Shown here piece after piece: positions 26,742 through 34,237 of a stretch of DNA of 64,000 nt. The translations under genes and the position numbers were made by a program. Source of the stretch: Grimontia kaedaensis (GTDB lineage Bacteria; Pseudomonadota; Gammaproteobacteria; Enterobacterales; Vibrionaceae). The DNA lies in assembly GCF_023746615.1 (NCBI RefSeq), contig NZ_CP082276.1, forward strand, positions 1,054,001-1,118,000, in the 5' to 3' direction. Each line of letters begins with the position of its first letter. Within the stretch, counting starts at the first letter, position 1. A model generated the notes under the pieces. The model did no database searches, was not told the DNA's origin, and saw only the letters and a program-made list of their open reading frames with translations.

Positions 26742-27485
26742 ATGTTTAAAAGAATCTGGAGGCTGTTCTCTAGGAAGATAGATAGCAAGCCGGATATACC
26801 GCCAGTAGCTGGGTCTTATGTAGAACTACCGGGTTATCAACAGCCTTCCTTCGAAGACTTGAAAGTAGAGGCTTTGCTGTTCGAGAAGCGAATAAAGGAC
26901 TATGCCCGATATTTGGGCGTAAATATGATTGGTGAAAACTCGAGGGCTAAAAAACTCCACAGAATCATAGAAGAGATGAAGCTAATAAATCCATACTCTA
27001 AGCATGACAAGGACAATGAAATATGGGAACGACGAATTGCTCAATTTCATAAACTTAGAAATTATAGAAACAACATTGTTCACGTTGACTGTGAAGGTTT
27101 ACCAAGTGTTAAAGAGCTTTGGCTTGAGTTCAGAGATATAAACAGAACGTTCATCCCGTTCCGGTTCAATGAAGGATGCACTAAGTCTGTTTTTGAACCG
27201 CAACAATGGGATGGCGCAAGGTTATCGATTAAAATTAATGGTAATCAATATCATCTTAGCCTTTATGATATTGACAACTTATCAGTTCAGCTTCATCCAG
27301 CTAGCAGAGGTGCAGTATATTACAAAATGGGTAAGCAGGTTGTTGTCAAGAATACAGGATATGATTACCAATCTTTAACTGTATTTATTGAGGGCTATCC
27401 AGATTTTCATATTACAGAGGATGAAGCAGCAGTTTTGGATGACATACTGTCCTCTATTAAGTGTGAAATTGTATACGGCACTTAA
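26742..27485 (+). CDS. HEPN-like protein with unknown C-terminal domain
   Basis: A 247-aa protein. Residues about 36-130 are helical and end in FHKLRNYRNNIVHVD, which contains R109-N-N-I-V-H114, an Rx4-6H motif of the kind that defines catalytic HEPN RNases. Similar segments with LRNxRNxIVH occur in HEPN families. The second half (QWDGARLSIKINGNQYHLSL, VVVKNTGYDYQSLTVFIEGY) is beta-rich and not recognised. Single-gene cassette following attC 3 and ending in attC 4. A toxin or defence RNase is possible but unproven; no antitoxin gene is adjacent. Confidence 0.6.
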   Translation: MFKRIWRLFSRKIDSKPDIPPVAGSYVELPGYQQPSFEDLKVEALLFEKRIKDYARYLGVNMIGENSRAKKLHRIIEEMKLINPYSKHDKDNEIWERRIAQFHKLRNYRNNIVHVDCEGLPSVKELWLEFRDINRTFIPFRFNEGCTKSVFEPQQWDGARLSIKINGNQYHLSLYDIDNLSVQLHPASRGAVYYKMGKQVVVKNTGYDYQSLTVFIEGYPDFHITEDEAAVLDDILSSIKCEIVYGT

Positions 27486-27570
27486 CAAAGCATTTAAAAG
27501 TGATTCGCAACGCTTGGCGTTTTCGCTTCGCTCAAGTATAGCTAAGCGTCGCTCACACCTTAATGCGGCT
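27480..27570 (+). repeat. attC site 4, 3' end damaged
   Basis: 5' core ACTTAAC (27480-27486) is perfect. GCATTTAAAAGTGATTCGC and the later GCGTCGCTCACACCTTAATGC are complementary arms. Instead of GGCGTTA the right end reads GCGGCTACA, so the 3' core is lost. This fits the end of an active array before the transposase region. Confidence 0.75.
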
Positions 27571-28022
27571 ACATGGATTCCCCCGTTCGTCAAGCATCCG
27601 CTAGACTTTTCAAGATGGGTTTTGGACTGCCGCTCTACATTCGGCCTTTCACTGACTCACGTCATGGCCCTGATGACATTACGCGGTTGCAGTGCCTAAT
27701 TCGTTAGAAGGCATCAACGTGCCCGCCGCATTAACAGGCTCTCTGCAAATGGTCTTAACCTATCCTCATCAGCTGCGTCTGCAATGACCCGGTTGGTGTG
27801 TTTCCCTACGCCGCTTCTTATTCAGGCGGCAGAGGATTAGCAGGACAGGCACTTTTAGAAAAGCAGAGGATTAGCAGGACAGGCACTTTTAGAAAAAGTT
27901 GAAATTATCAGTTTCATGCATGCTTGCATGTCGCCTCATACCTGTTCATTTATCCAGCAACAATGGGCCGACTAAGTTAGTGTAAGTGAATTCAATGACG
28001 ACTACAGGTATTCGAATTCGCC
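27571..28022. other. Non-coding region before transposase
   Basis: About 450 bp without a credible gene. It contains CCTAATTCGTTAGAAGGC (near 27695-27713), which may be another eroded attC end, and the 34-bp tandem repeat listed separately. Confidence 0.45.
27829..27896 (+). repeat. 34-bp perfect tandem repeat
   Basis: Two exact adjacent copies (27829-27862, 27863-27896) with core GCAGGACAGGCACTTTT. The 17-bp core recurs at 32861-32877. The position, about 125 bp upstream of a Y1/REP-type transposase, suggests its recognition element. Confidence 0.9.
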
Positions 28023-28985
28023 ATGACAACCGCTCGCGCCTCACTCATTAATGTTGATGCCACACCTTACTATCACTGCGTATCTCGCTGCGTTCGTCGC
28101 TCATTTCTTTGTGGCTTTGATAACGCACAGGGAAAATGCTTTGAACACCGCCGAGGATGGATAGAGAAACGCCTACTCTCATTGTCAAAGGCATTCTGTA
28201 TCGATGTGTGTGCTTACGCCATTATGAGCAACCATTACCATGTCGTTCTCCATATCAACATAGAGAGTGCGAAGGTGTTATCACCATTCGAGGTGGCCGA
28301 GCGGTGGTTAGCGTTTCATCAAGGTCCTGTGCTAATACAACGCTTTATGTGTGGCGAAGAAATGTCTGAGGCAGAAAATGAACGGTGTCTGGCATTCATT
28401 GAAACATGGCGAGAACGTTTGACCTCCATCAGTTGGTTCATGCGCTTGCTAAATCAATATATTGCAGCAGAAGCAAACCGTGAAGACCAATGCACCGGTC
28501 ACTTCTGGGAAGGGCGTTTTAAGAGTCAGGCATTGTTGGATGAAAAGGCGCTGGCTGCCGCGATGACCTATGTTGACCTCAACCCTATACGCGCAGATAT
28601 CGCCGATTCGCCTGAGTCCTCTGAGTACACGTCGGTCAAAGCCCGAATTGAAGCACTGAGAAATGACCAGGTTAATGCTGAAGACTTACATGTTTTCGCG
28701 GGATATCTGCGTAAAGACCAGCCAGAAGGTATTCCCTTTCTGTTATTGGACTATCTGGAATTGGTTGACTGGACGGGCAGGCAAGTGCGTGATGATAAGC
28801 GTGGGCAGATAGATGCTAAATTACCACCGTTACTGGAACGCCTTGATATTGAACCCTCACTTTGGCTGAGAACAACCTCAAACATCGAAGCTGGCAATAT
28901 GGTGGGGACAGAAAACGCCATCAAAGCAGCATTACCGCTTCTTCAGCGCCAGAGAGTCTCAGGAATACGTTTACCTGACAGCTAA
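28023..28985 (+). CDS. Y1 (IS200-like/REP-associated) transposase
   Basis: A 320-aa HUH-type transposase of the REP-associated kind. HUH metal motif in NHYHVVLHI; the conserved GHFWEGRFKSQALLDEKAL and TYVDLNPIRADIA segments contain the usual RF(K/H) and putative catalytic tyrosine regions. The long C-terminal extension is typical of the Vibrio forms. It lacks IS boundaries or target duplications. Repeats with the motif GGACAGGCACTTTT lie upstream, and ATTCTGTCCTT lies just downstream. Confidence 0.85.
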   Translation: MTTARASLINVDATPYYHCVSRCVRRSFLCGFDNAQGKCFEHRRGWIEKRLLSLSKAFCIDVCAYAIMSNHYHVVLHINIESAKVLSPFEVAERWLAFHQGPVLIQRFMCGEEMSEAENERCLAFIETWRERLTSISWFMRLLNQYIAAEANREDQCTGHFWEGRFKSQALLDEKALAAAMTYVDLNPIRADIADSPESSEYTSVKARIEALRNDQVNAEDLHVFAGYLRKDQPEGIPFLLLDYLELVDWTGRQVRDDKRGQIDAKLPPLLERLDIEPSLWLRTTSNIEAGNMVGTENAIKAALPLLQRQRVSGIRLPDS

Positions 28986-29014
28986 TCGTCCTCTCTCTAT
29001 TCTGTCCTTAAATA

Positions 29015-29039
29015 ATCAGGTCTTTACCTGATGTTTTTG
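29015..29039 (+). terminator. Terminator after transposase
   Basis: Stem ATCAGGT/ACCTGAT, loop CTTT, then GTTTTTG. Confidence 0.7.
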
Positions 29040-29140
29040 TTGTCTGCAATTTAGATAAATCAAGCCGGAAGTTGATTAGGCGGCAATGCCAATGTGGAAC
29101 TCCTCCAAATAGTTACCCAAGTATGCGGTTTACTCAATAA

Positions 29141-29500
29141 GGGAAATACTATCTACCCTATTTCTCTTGTTTTGTCTGTCCCGCTAAAACAAGAGTCAAA
29201 GAGGTCTCCCTGCTGGATAACCTGCTCTATATCTTCTTCTGGATTTGGATCTTCTCCGGCGGCGTCTGGCTCGCCTACTCCCAGTTTCAGAACAAAGGTG
29301 TGCTGGGTCTCGCGCTGGTTTTAACTGGCTTAGGCGCATTTTCCATCTTCAAACGCGCCAAGTATTCGCTGCAACTTGAAATCAACCATGCCGACACCAC
29401 GGGTGTGCAATGGGTGAATGTAAAGAAGACCAATAGTGAAGCTGACAGGTTGGTGTTGGAGAAGCAGGTGTTGGTATTAAAAGGGTTAAAGTCGGGTTAA
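29141..29500 (+). pseudogene. 5'-truncated membrane protein fragment
   Basis: An open frame from after a stop at 29138 to TAA 29498. Gene-like sequence begins near 29192: RVKEVSLLDNLLYIFFWIWI, then GGVWLAYSQF, GVLGLALVLTGLGAFSIFKR, YSLQLEINHADTTG and a charged tail. This has the look of the C-terminal half of a two-TM protein whose N-terminus was lost. Its base composition resembles chromosomal genes rather than cassette genes, so it probably marks the old junction. Confidence 0.55.
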
Positions 29501-29518
29501 TTGACCCCCTATATTAAT

Positions 29519-29785
29519 CTCAAAATAAAACCTTACATTTTTATTGATGAACAACTCACCAAACGAGCTAGTGTGCGAGCGAAATCATGTATGCATATCA
29601 GTGCTCAATGGTATATTTACGCCAGAAATTGCAGACAGTAGATGGTGTGTTACGTACCGAAAAGTAAGGGCGTTAGCGTGGAGAGATAATGCTTCAAAGT
29701 CGATTAGCATTTCGAATAAATTAGCACTTGAATCGTCGAACAATGTCTAATTATTCTTTTGCATTTCCTATGAATAGAAATACAG
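29519..29785 (+). repeat. Three-copy cassette-region repeat, copy R3
   Basis: Close copy of R1 (CAAACGAGCTA, GTGCGAGCGAAATCATGTAT, GCATATCAGTGCT and GTTAGCGTGGAGA are shared). The R1 reading frame is preserved for about 30 codons from ATG 29547 and then shifted by a 3-base-class difference and substitutions. Confidence 0.8.
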
Positions 29786-29904
29786 CAACATCTTTAGTAG
29801 AAAAGTGCATCCTTAGATTGCGGATCACCCAATTTCTCACTTTCATGTCACAAAGGAAAATGTTAATTCGCTGACTTTAAAACGCTATTTTCTGAACTTG
29901 TCCA

Positions 29905-29976
29905 AGTGTACATGGGCTAATCGAGCGTCTCGGTTTTGGACTAAAGGGGCTTTATGCTCACTAATAAGTTGTTATT
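29905..29976 (+). repeat. 72-bp element upstream of cassette gene (copy 2)
   Basis: About 89% identical to 21785-21857; the same CTAATAAGTTGTTAT end immediately before a cassette ORF. Confidence 0.7.
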
Positions 29977-30002
29977 TTTTAGAACCAGTCAGGAGAGTTT
30001 AA

Positions 30003-30299
30003 ATGGGTTTTAATGACCACATGGAAGAAGATGATGGCTACAAGGATTTCTTGCAAAGCTTGATAAGCAATGGCCACCTCGAAGGTGCTGCCGAAGGTAT
30101 AACCAAAAAGGTTATTGCTGAAGGTGTTGATTCCTTATCATCCAAGCAAAAATGGTTGTTTGATAAGAATGTCGAGAACTATATCACTTCAGAATGTAAA
30201 CGAGCTGGCTGTGACATACCATGGAGCGAAATGTATGAAGCTCACGATAATGGTGGTATCTGCAGTTGGTGTGCCCACATGAACGCTAAGGACGATTAA
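30003..30299 (+). CDS. Small acidic Cys-rich cassette protein
   Basis: A 98-aa soluble protein starting MGFNDHMEEDDGYKDFLQSL and ending in a probable zinc site: C-x4-C (CKRAGC) then ICSWCAHM. Helical N-terminal half with LSSKQKWLFDKNV. Similar small proteins are common in marine bacterial cassettes and islands, but no function is known to me. AGGAGAG is well placed before the ATG. Ends just before attC 5. Confidence 0.7.
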   Translation: MGFNDHMEEDDGYKDFLQSLISNGHLEGAAEGITKKVIAEGVDSLSSKQKWLFDKNVENYITSECKRAGCDIPWSEMYEAHDNGGICSWCAHMNAKDD

Positions 30300-30300
30300 A

Positions 30301-30398
30301 AACTGACAAGTTACTCAAAAGGACGCAAAGCACGTGGCTTTGCTCCTTCGTCGCTGAGTTTAGCCAAGCATTTTCCGCCTTTTAGTAAGGCGTTAGGT
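30301..30398 (+). repeat. attC recombination site 5
   Basis: 3' core GTTAGGT (30392-30398) matches GTTRRRY. Arms AAGTTACTCAAAAGGACGC and GCCTTTTAGTAAGGCG are complementary; the 5' core (AACTGAC) is degenerate. Confidence 0.85.
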
Positions 30399-30410
30399 TT
30401 TGGAGAAAAA

Positions 30411-31331
30411 ATGGACAATATTTTAAGCAAAAAACACTACAGGCGCTCTTTTTTCACTGTGGTGATTTTAGTCTTAGTGATAGCCTTTATTCTTAGGTTT
30501 ATCGGCGTACCGCACTTTTATCCAAGTGCAAAAGTTGACCTGACAAAATTTTTAGTATCTATTTTGGATACTTTAACGGTTTCACTATTAATTACAGTCT
30601 TCATTGGTAGCTTTGTTTTCTGGCTTACGCCAGAAATTATAAAAAAATCGACAATGGACATAATTGAACCTAAAGAAATCAATCCTCTATTTAAGAAGGC
30701 TGCAGCGGACACAAAGACTTGGATAATTAAAGGTGCATGTGGAAGATATACGAGGGCAGTTACTATACCTTCATTAGCACAATCTGCAAAGCATGAAGGT
30801 ATAGGTCGAGATATCCGAATTATTATGTTGGACCCGGCTAAAATTGATACTTGTGAAGAGTACGCAAACTATAGGCGCAGTCTGAAGTCTGCTTCTACTA
30901 GGGGACCTTGGACCAAAGAAAAAGTGCAGGAAGAGGTTATTGCTACTGTTTTAACTGCATTGCAGTTCAAATATAAAGAGCCATTACTAACAATAAACAT
31001 TCATCTAGCATCTACGTTCTCAGCGTTTAGGCTTGATATATCAGATTCATATGTAATCGTCACGAAGGAGGATAAGGAAGCTGCAGGCTTACGCGCAGAT
31101 GCGGGTACTTATTTTTATAATTCATATAAAGATGAGACTCGTTTAGTTGAACGACAGTCTAAGAAAGTTCAATTTGATCGACCTGTTGAGGTTAGCAGAA
31201 AAACTTCAGAAGAAGATCTTAAGAGGTTAATTATTGATGTGGGTTTATTATGCGAAAAAGAAGTTGAATTAGTAAGTTTAGAGAACATTTTAAACTTTAT
31301 AAATGACCCGAGAGAACCATATAGCAAATGA
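30411..31331 (+). CDS. Two-TM protein with PLD-like/unknown cytosolic domain
   Basis: A 306-aa protein. Two N-terminal helices (about 12-33 and 47-73) anchor a cytosolic domain of about 230 aa. That domain has WIIKGACGRYTRAVTIPSLA, RDIRIIMLDPAKIDTCEEYA with NYRRSL following, then HLASTFSAFRLDISDSYVIV and DAGTYFYNSY. The FRLDISDxYVIVT pattern recalls the second half of phospholipase-D-like folds but without a clear HxK motif, so it may be an inactive sensor domain. It starts 13 bp after attC 5 and overlaps the next gene by ATGA, so the two are translated together. First gene of a two-gene cassette. Confidence 0.7.
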   Translation: MDNILSKKHYRRSFFTVVILVLVIAFILRFIGVPHFYPSAKVDLTKFLVSILDTLTVSLLITVFIGSFVFWLTPEIIKKSTMDIIEPKEINPLFKKAAADTKTWIIKGACGRYTRAVTIPSLAQSAKHEGIGRDIRIIMLDPAKIDTCEEYANYRRSLKSASTRGPWTKEKVQEEVIATVLTALQFKYKEPLLTINIHLASTFSAFRLDISDSYVIVTKEDKEAAGLRADAGTYFYNSYKDETRLVERQSKKVQFDRPVEVSRKTSEEDLKRLIIDVGLLCEKEVELVSLENILNFINDPREPYSK

Positions 31332-31945
31332 AAAAATACTTTGGGCGCATATCGTCAGTAGTTTCTGCCTGTAATCGTGGGAAAATTAACGCAAAGCAAC
31401 TTTGTGAGTTTGCTGTTAATGAAGGTATAAGCTTTACTTGGCATCCTTTAGGTTTCATGATGGCGACATTGTTAGATGAAGGCAGGGAAAAGATCAGACT
31501 GCATCTGTGGACAAATACTTTTGACAAGGCGCAAAAGCCCACATGGTTGATACATGACCACAAGTTTGATTTAACTAGTTGGGTGCTCAGTGGGTCAATT
31601 AAGAATATTGAGTACAAAGATCTAGCGTTACCAGAAACTCATCAGCTTTATAGCGTAAGTTATAGTTCCACAGGTTCAGTGCTTACGAAGCTAGATAAAG
31701 TGTATAGTTTAGCTGTAGATAAGACACAAGAAGTAAATGAAGGGGAAGCATATAGAATTAGTGCTGGAACTTTCCATCAATCACTATCACTCAGTTCCAA
31801 AACTACCGTTACGATATGCCATACAACCGACAAAAAGAATACCCCTCCTTTAGTTATTGGTGACATAGATGGTATGGAGCAATATTATTACCAAAGATCT
31901 CCAGTCCTTGCTGATGAATTGCAGTTGGTAATAGAACAAATCTAA
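31328..31945 (+). CDS. Cupin-like metal-binding protein
   Basis: A 205-aa soluble protein with a cupin/RmlC-like core: WLIHDHKFDLTSWVLSGSI (H76-x-H78 metal motif 1), EAYRISAGTFHQSLSL with H150 (motif 2), and H165 in TICHTT. A helical N-terminal region (about 1-50) precedes it. A dioxygenase, isomerase or small-molecule sensor are all possible; no family name is claimed. It overlaps the membrane-protein gene by 4 bp, implying a common function. Its stop codon lies in the 5' core (ATCTAAC) of a truncated attC. Confidence 0.7.
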   Translation: MKKYFGRISSVVSACNRGKINAKQLCEFAVNEGISFTWHPLGFMMATLLDEGREKIRLHLWTNTFDKAQKPTWLIHDHKFDLTSWVLSGSIKNIEYKDLALPETHQLYSVSYSSTGSVLTKLDKVYSLAVDKTQEVNEGEAYRISAGTFHQSLSLSSKTTVTICHTTDKKNTPPLVIGDIDGMEQYYYQRSPVLADELQLVIEQI

Positions 31946-31972
31946 CAAACTGTTCGAGAGTGATTCTGGACC
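31940..31972 (+). repeat. Truncated attC (left half)
   Basis: ATCTAAC (31940-31946) matches RYYYAAC and is followed by AAACTGTTCGAGAGTGATTC, as in Vibrio attC left arms; the right half is missing. This is the right end of the recognisable array. Confidence 0.7.
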
Positions 31973-32300
31973 TTCCCCGATTTAGTGGACACGCACTTCA
32001 GTCCAAACGGGTTTCAATACCAGCTTACTTAGTTGTTTGAACAGGCATCTATAAGCTCTCCAGATTAATCAAGCAGCCATACCAAATGGCTGCTAGTCCC
32101 CTTCCTCTCAACTAAAGTACCCTCTCACCATTTAGCGTTTTCTCAAAAGTAGTTTTTTGAAACCCTCCACAATATCGACGCCTCTCGCAAAGCGAATCAA
32201 TGTCTCCGTTCATCCCATCTTTGCTTTCCCAACCAATCATCAAAGATGATTTAATAGCCATGTTTGTGAAAAAACGGATTTTTTACTTAAACAAGGATGA
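31973..32300. other. Junction region with degenerate duplicate
   Basis: No intact gene. It includes TCCCCGATTTAGTGGACAC (possibly an IS end fragment) and, at about 32062-32170, a decayed copy of the 3' end of the lipoprotein gene at 32910-33662 together with its hairpin. Confidence 0.5.
32062..32170 (-). repeat. Decayed duplicate of lipoprotein 3' end
   Basis: ATCAAGCAGCCATACCA..TGGCTGCT is shared with 32886-32911, and the following bases (CCCCTTCC..CTCAAC, CTCTCACCATT, TTTCAAAA-like) track 32913-32985 with many changes and stop codons. It is an imperfect direct repeat flanking the 32301-32792 gene. Confidence 0.6.
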
Positions 32301-32792
32301 ATGATGACCACTGAACAGCAAACCGACATGCCGCTCGCTGATGTCAAAGAACCCAAGATTTGGCATGTTGCCCTTTTATTGAGCCTTTTAACGATACTCG
32401 TCGAGGTGATTTTTTACGCGTTGGAATCTTATTTCGGCCCTACAGAGTCGAGCTCTTCTTTTCTTTCCACTGCCCTTCCCTGTGTTGTCGCAGGCATGTA
32501 TTTCGGCCAGAAAACAGAACGTTTGATGTCGCGTCAAAGCCGTTTGCTGTCGATTCTTTTGTGGGGGGGCATTGAGCTCATTGTTGCTGCTGGCATCATG
32601 CGCTATTTCGGCTTAACGTTGGCTGAAGTTACTGCTGAGTTTGGTGCGGTGTTCTGGTGGATTGTGGCCATCTTGATGCCGCTGACTTTTATCATTAGCT
32701 ACTTCGTGTTCAAGTGGGGCGAGAAAATGGGGATTAAGAACGCCGTGAAAGCCCGTGAAAAGCAGTTAGCGAAGCAACAGAAATCCGAATAG
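32301..32792 (+). CDS. ABZJ_00895-like four-TM membrane protein
   Basis: A 163-aa inner-membrane protein with four helices (ALLLSLLTILVEVIFYAL; FLSTALPCVVAGMYFG; LLSILLWGGIELIVAAGIM; AVFWWIVAILMPLTFIISYFV) and a basic C-terminus (KWGEKMGIKNAVKAREKQ). The pattern resembles the ABZJ_00895 family of unknown function. AAGGA precedes paired ATGs (32301/32304). It lies between two copies of a lipoprotein 3' end. Confidence 0.65.
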   Translation: MMTTEQQTDMPLADVKEPKIWHVALLLSLLTILVEVIFYALESYFGPTESSSSFLSTALPCVVAGMYFGQKTERLMSRQSRLLSILLWGGIELIVAAGIMRYFGLTLAEVTAEFGAVFWWIVAILMPLTFIISYFVFKWGEKMGIKNAVKAREKQLAKQQKSE

Positions 32793-32814
32793 CCCTCTCT
32801 TCTTTTTTCTCTTC

Positions 32815-32844
32815 AAGCAGGCATCAGCATTTAGGTGCCTGCTT
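32815..32844 (+). terminator. Terminator hairpin
   Basis: Stem AAGCAGGCA/TGCCTGCTT with 12-nt loop, followed by TCCCTT, 23 bp after the membrane-protein stop. Confidence 0.6.
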
Positions 32845-32860
32845 TCCCTTGAATATGTTG

Positions 32861-32877
32861 GCAGGACAGGCACTTTT
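32861..32877 (+). repeat. Third copy of GCAGGACAGGCACTTTT motif
   Basis: An exact 17-bp match to the core of the tandem repeat at 27829-27896, 5 kb away and beyond the array. Confidence 0.85.
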
Positions 32878-32889
32878 GGCGATTTATCA

Positions 32890-32911
32890 AGCAGCCATAC
32901 CAATGGCTGCT
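32890..32911 (-). terminator. Hairpin at lipoprotein gene end
   Basis: A 9-bp stem (AGCAGCCAT/ATGGCTGCT) with ACCA loop overlapping the stop region of the minus-strand lipoprotein gene. A near-identical hairpin lies at 32072-32094. Confidence 0.55.
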
Positions 32912-33662
32912 ACTCCCCTTCCCCCTCACTCAACGGAAAAATCTTCTCACCATTCAGAGTGATTTCAAAAGATACCACCTCCCAGCCTTCTTCTACGTCC
33001 ACCTCAATCGGGATCCCATTGCCAACGCCGACATAGGATATGTAAGACAAATCGAATTCTCTTCCACTTTCAAAAGAGCCTTCAAACCTTGTCTTTCTTT
33101 TACACGCTGGAAAGATGTGGCCATTGAAATCCAGCTCTTCAATACCTAAGAACGTCACCGTCGTTTCTATCTCTACTTTTGGTTGCTCCACGCCATCAAT
33201 AAAGCGCTTGAAGATGTTCTCTGATTCGTATTTCTCCCCTTTAAACAACTCATCTTTGCCTTGAACTCCTGAAGGGAAGTAATACCAATCTTCATTTTCT
33301 TCAATCGCTCCGTAAAACACATCTTTAGTAGAGAAAGAGATTTCTTCAGGCTTATCTGGGGTTAGGGTATAGAAGTGTCCATCTTTGTGTTTTTTGCGTT
33401 TATAGGTGAAGACTTGAGTCGCTTTCACACCAGGCATTCTGGGGACTGATACTTCACCCCCATTCACGACTTTTTCACCCGCGCCATAGGAATAGTTGTG
33501 CGAGTCTTTCAATCGGTAGATGTAGTCCACCGTGTATTCTGCTCCCTCTATGTCCAGCGCTTCGTTAAAGCAAAGAGCGGAGCTCACACTGCGGTCTATT
33601 TCTTCACACCCTGTCAGGAACAGGACAAAAAAGGTAAAAAGGCCGTACTTGGCAAACGTCAT
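32910..33662 (-). CDS. Lipoprotein of unknown function
   Basis: About 250 aa. Signal FAKYGLFTFFVLFLTGC is a lipobox, so it is membrane-anchored after processing. The mature part is beta-rich with many aromatic and acidic residues (DYIYRLKDSHNYSYG, WYYFPSGVQGKDELFKGE) and two further cysteines. No family recognised. ATG 33662 with CAGGA is chosen over TTG 33668. A membrane-protein gene lies just upstream on the same strand and may be co-transcribed. Confidence 0.65.
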   Translation of the reverse strand: MTFAKYGLFTFFVLFLTGCEEIDRSVSSALCFNEALDIEGAEYTVDYIYRLKDSHNYSYGAGEKVVNGGEVSVPRMPGVKATQVFTYKRKKHKDGHFYTLTPDKPEEISFSTKDVFYGAIEENEDWYYFPSGVQGKDELFKGEKYESENIFKRFIDGVEQPKVEIETTVTFLGIEELDFNGHIFPACKRKTRFEGSFESGREFDLSYISYVGVGNGIPIEVDVEEGWEVVSFEITLNGEKIFPLSEGEGE

Positions 33663-33693
33663 ACACAATCCTGTTTTTATCCATCACCAAAGG

Positions 33694-34143
33694 TCAACAG
33701 CCCCTAGAAACTTTAGATTCTTGCTCTGGCTGCTTCTCGCTCGCTTTTTGGTTGTCACGCGGCTCATTTTTCAAGAAAGCAAAGGTCAATGCGATCATGC
33801 CTATCGCCAGTGCGTTGATGGAAAAACCGACCCTATCCGCTGCGGGAGAGTCGATCACGCCATCCCATATGGAGACGTAAATCGAAATGCCTGTTTTAAA
33901 GTAGAAGTCTGGGTAGTCAGGGAGAAGTGTCACCGACTGCATCAAATAGAAGATGATGAGCATCCATTTACCGACTTTGTTGTTCAGTAAAACAAAAAGG
34001 CAGGTAACGTAACCAAATAGCAGGTAGGCAACGTAATCGGCTCGATAAGCGAAATACTCGTCGTAGATGACATATTCATTGAATGACGCCATCAGGAGCA
34101 ATATCAGGGTAATCGCGACAAGGAGTATCTTTGATTTGTTCAT
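33694..34143 (-). CDS. Small membrane protein
   Basis: About 149 aa with four hydrophobic helices (ILLVAITLILLLMASF; YVAYLLFGYVTCLFVLL; WMLIIFYLMQSVTLL; SINALAIGMIALTFAFL) and a charged tail. Unrecognised. The ATG at 34143 (MNKSK) gives a normal N-terminus; the upstream frame to 34185 is not supported. 31 bp upstream of the lipoprotein gene. Confidence 0.55.
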   Translation of the reverse strand: MNKSKILLVAITLILLLMASFNEYVIYDEYFAYRADYVAYLLFGYVTCLFVLLNNKVGKWMLIIFYLMQSVTLLPDYPDFYFKTGISIYVSIWDGVIDSPAADRVGFSINALAIGMIALTFAFLKNEPRDNQKASEKQPEQESKVSRGC

Positions 34144-34237
34144 AGTAGGTACTGCATTAACGAACAACTCATTCGATATTATCACCGCCGATCATGCCCT
34201 CCCCCGCTCAAAAATGGGAAAGCCAATAATGGCGACT

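Noticed and set aside
29544..29750. 68-codon frame in repeat R3 as a separate gene
   Set aside because: It matches only the first part of the R1 frame and then diverges; listed as part of the repeat instead.
20176..31972. CRISPR array
   Set aside because: The repeats are few, long and flank genes; no regular short repeat-spacer pattern exists.
31977..32000. Possible IS terminal fragment (CCCCGATTTAGTGGACAC)
   Set aside because: It looks like IS-end sequence but no transposase, partner end or target duplication is visible.
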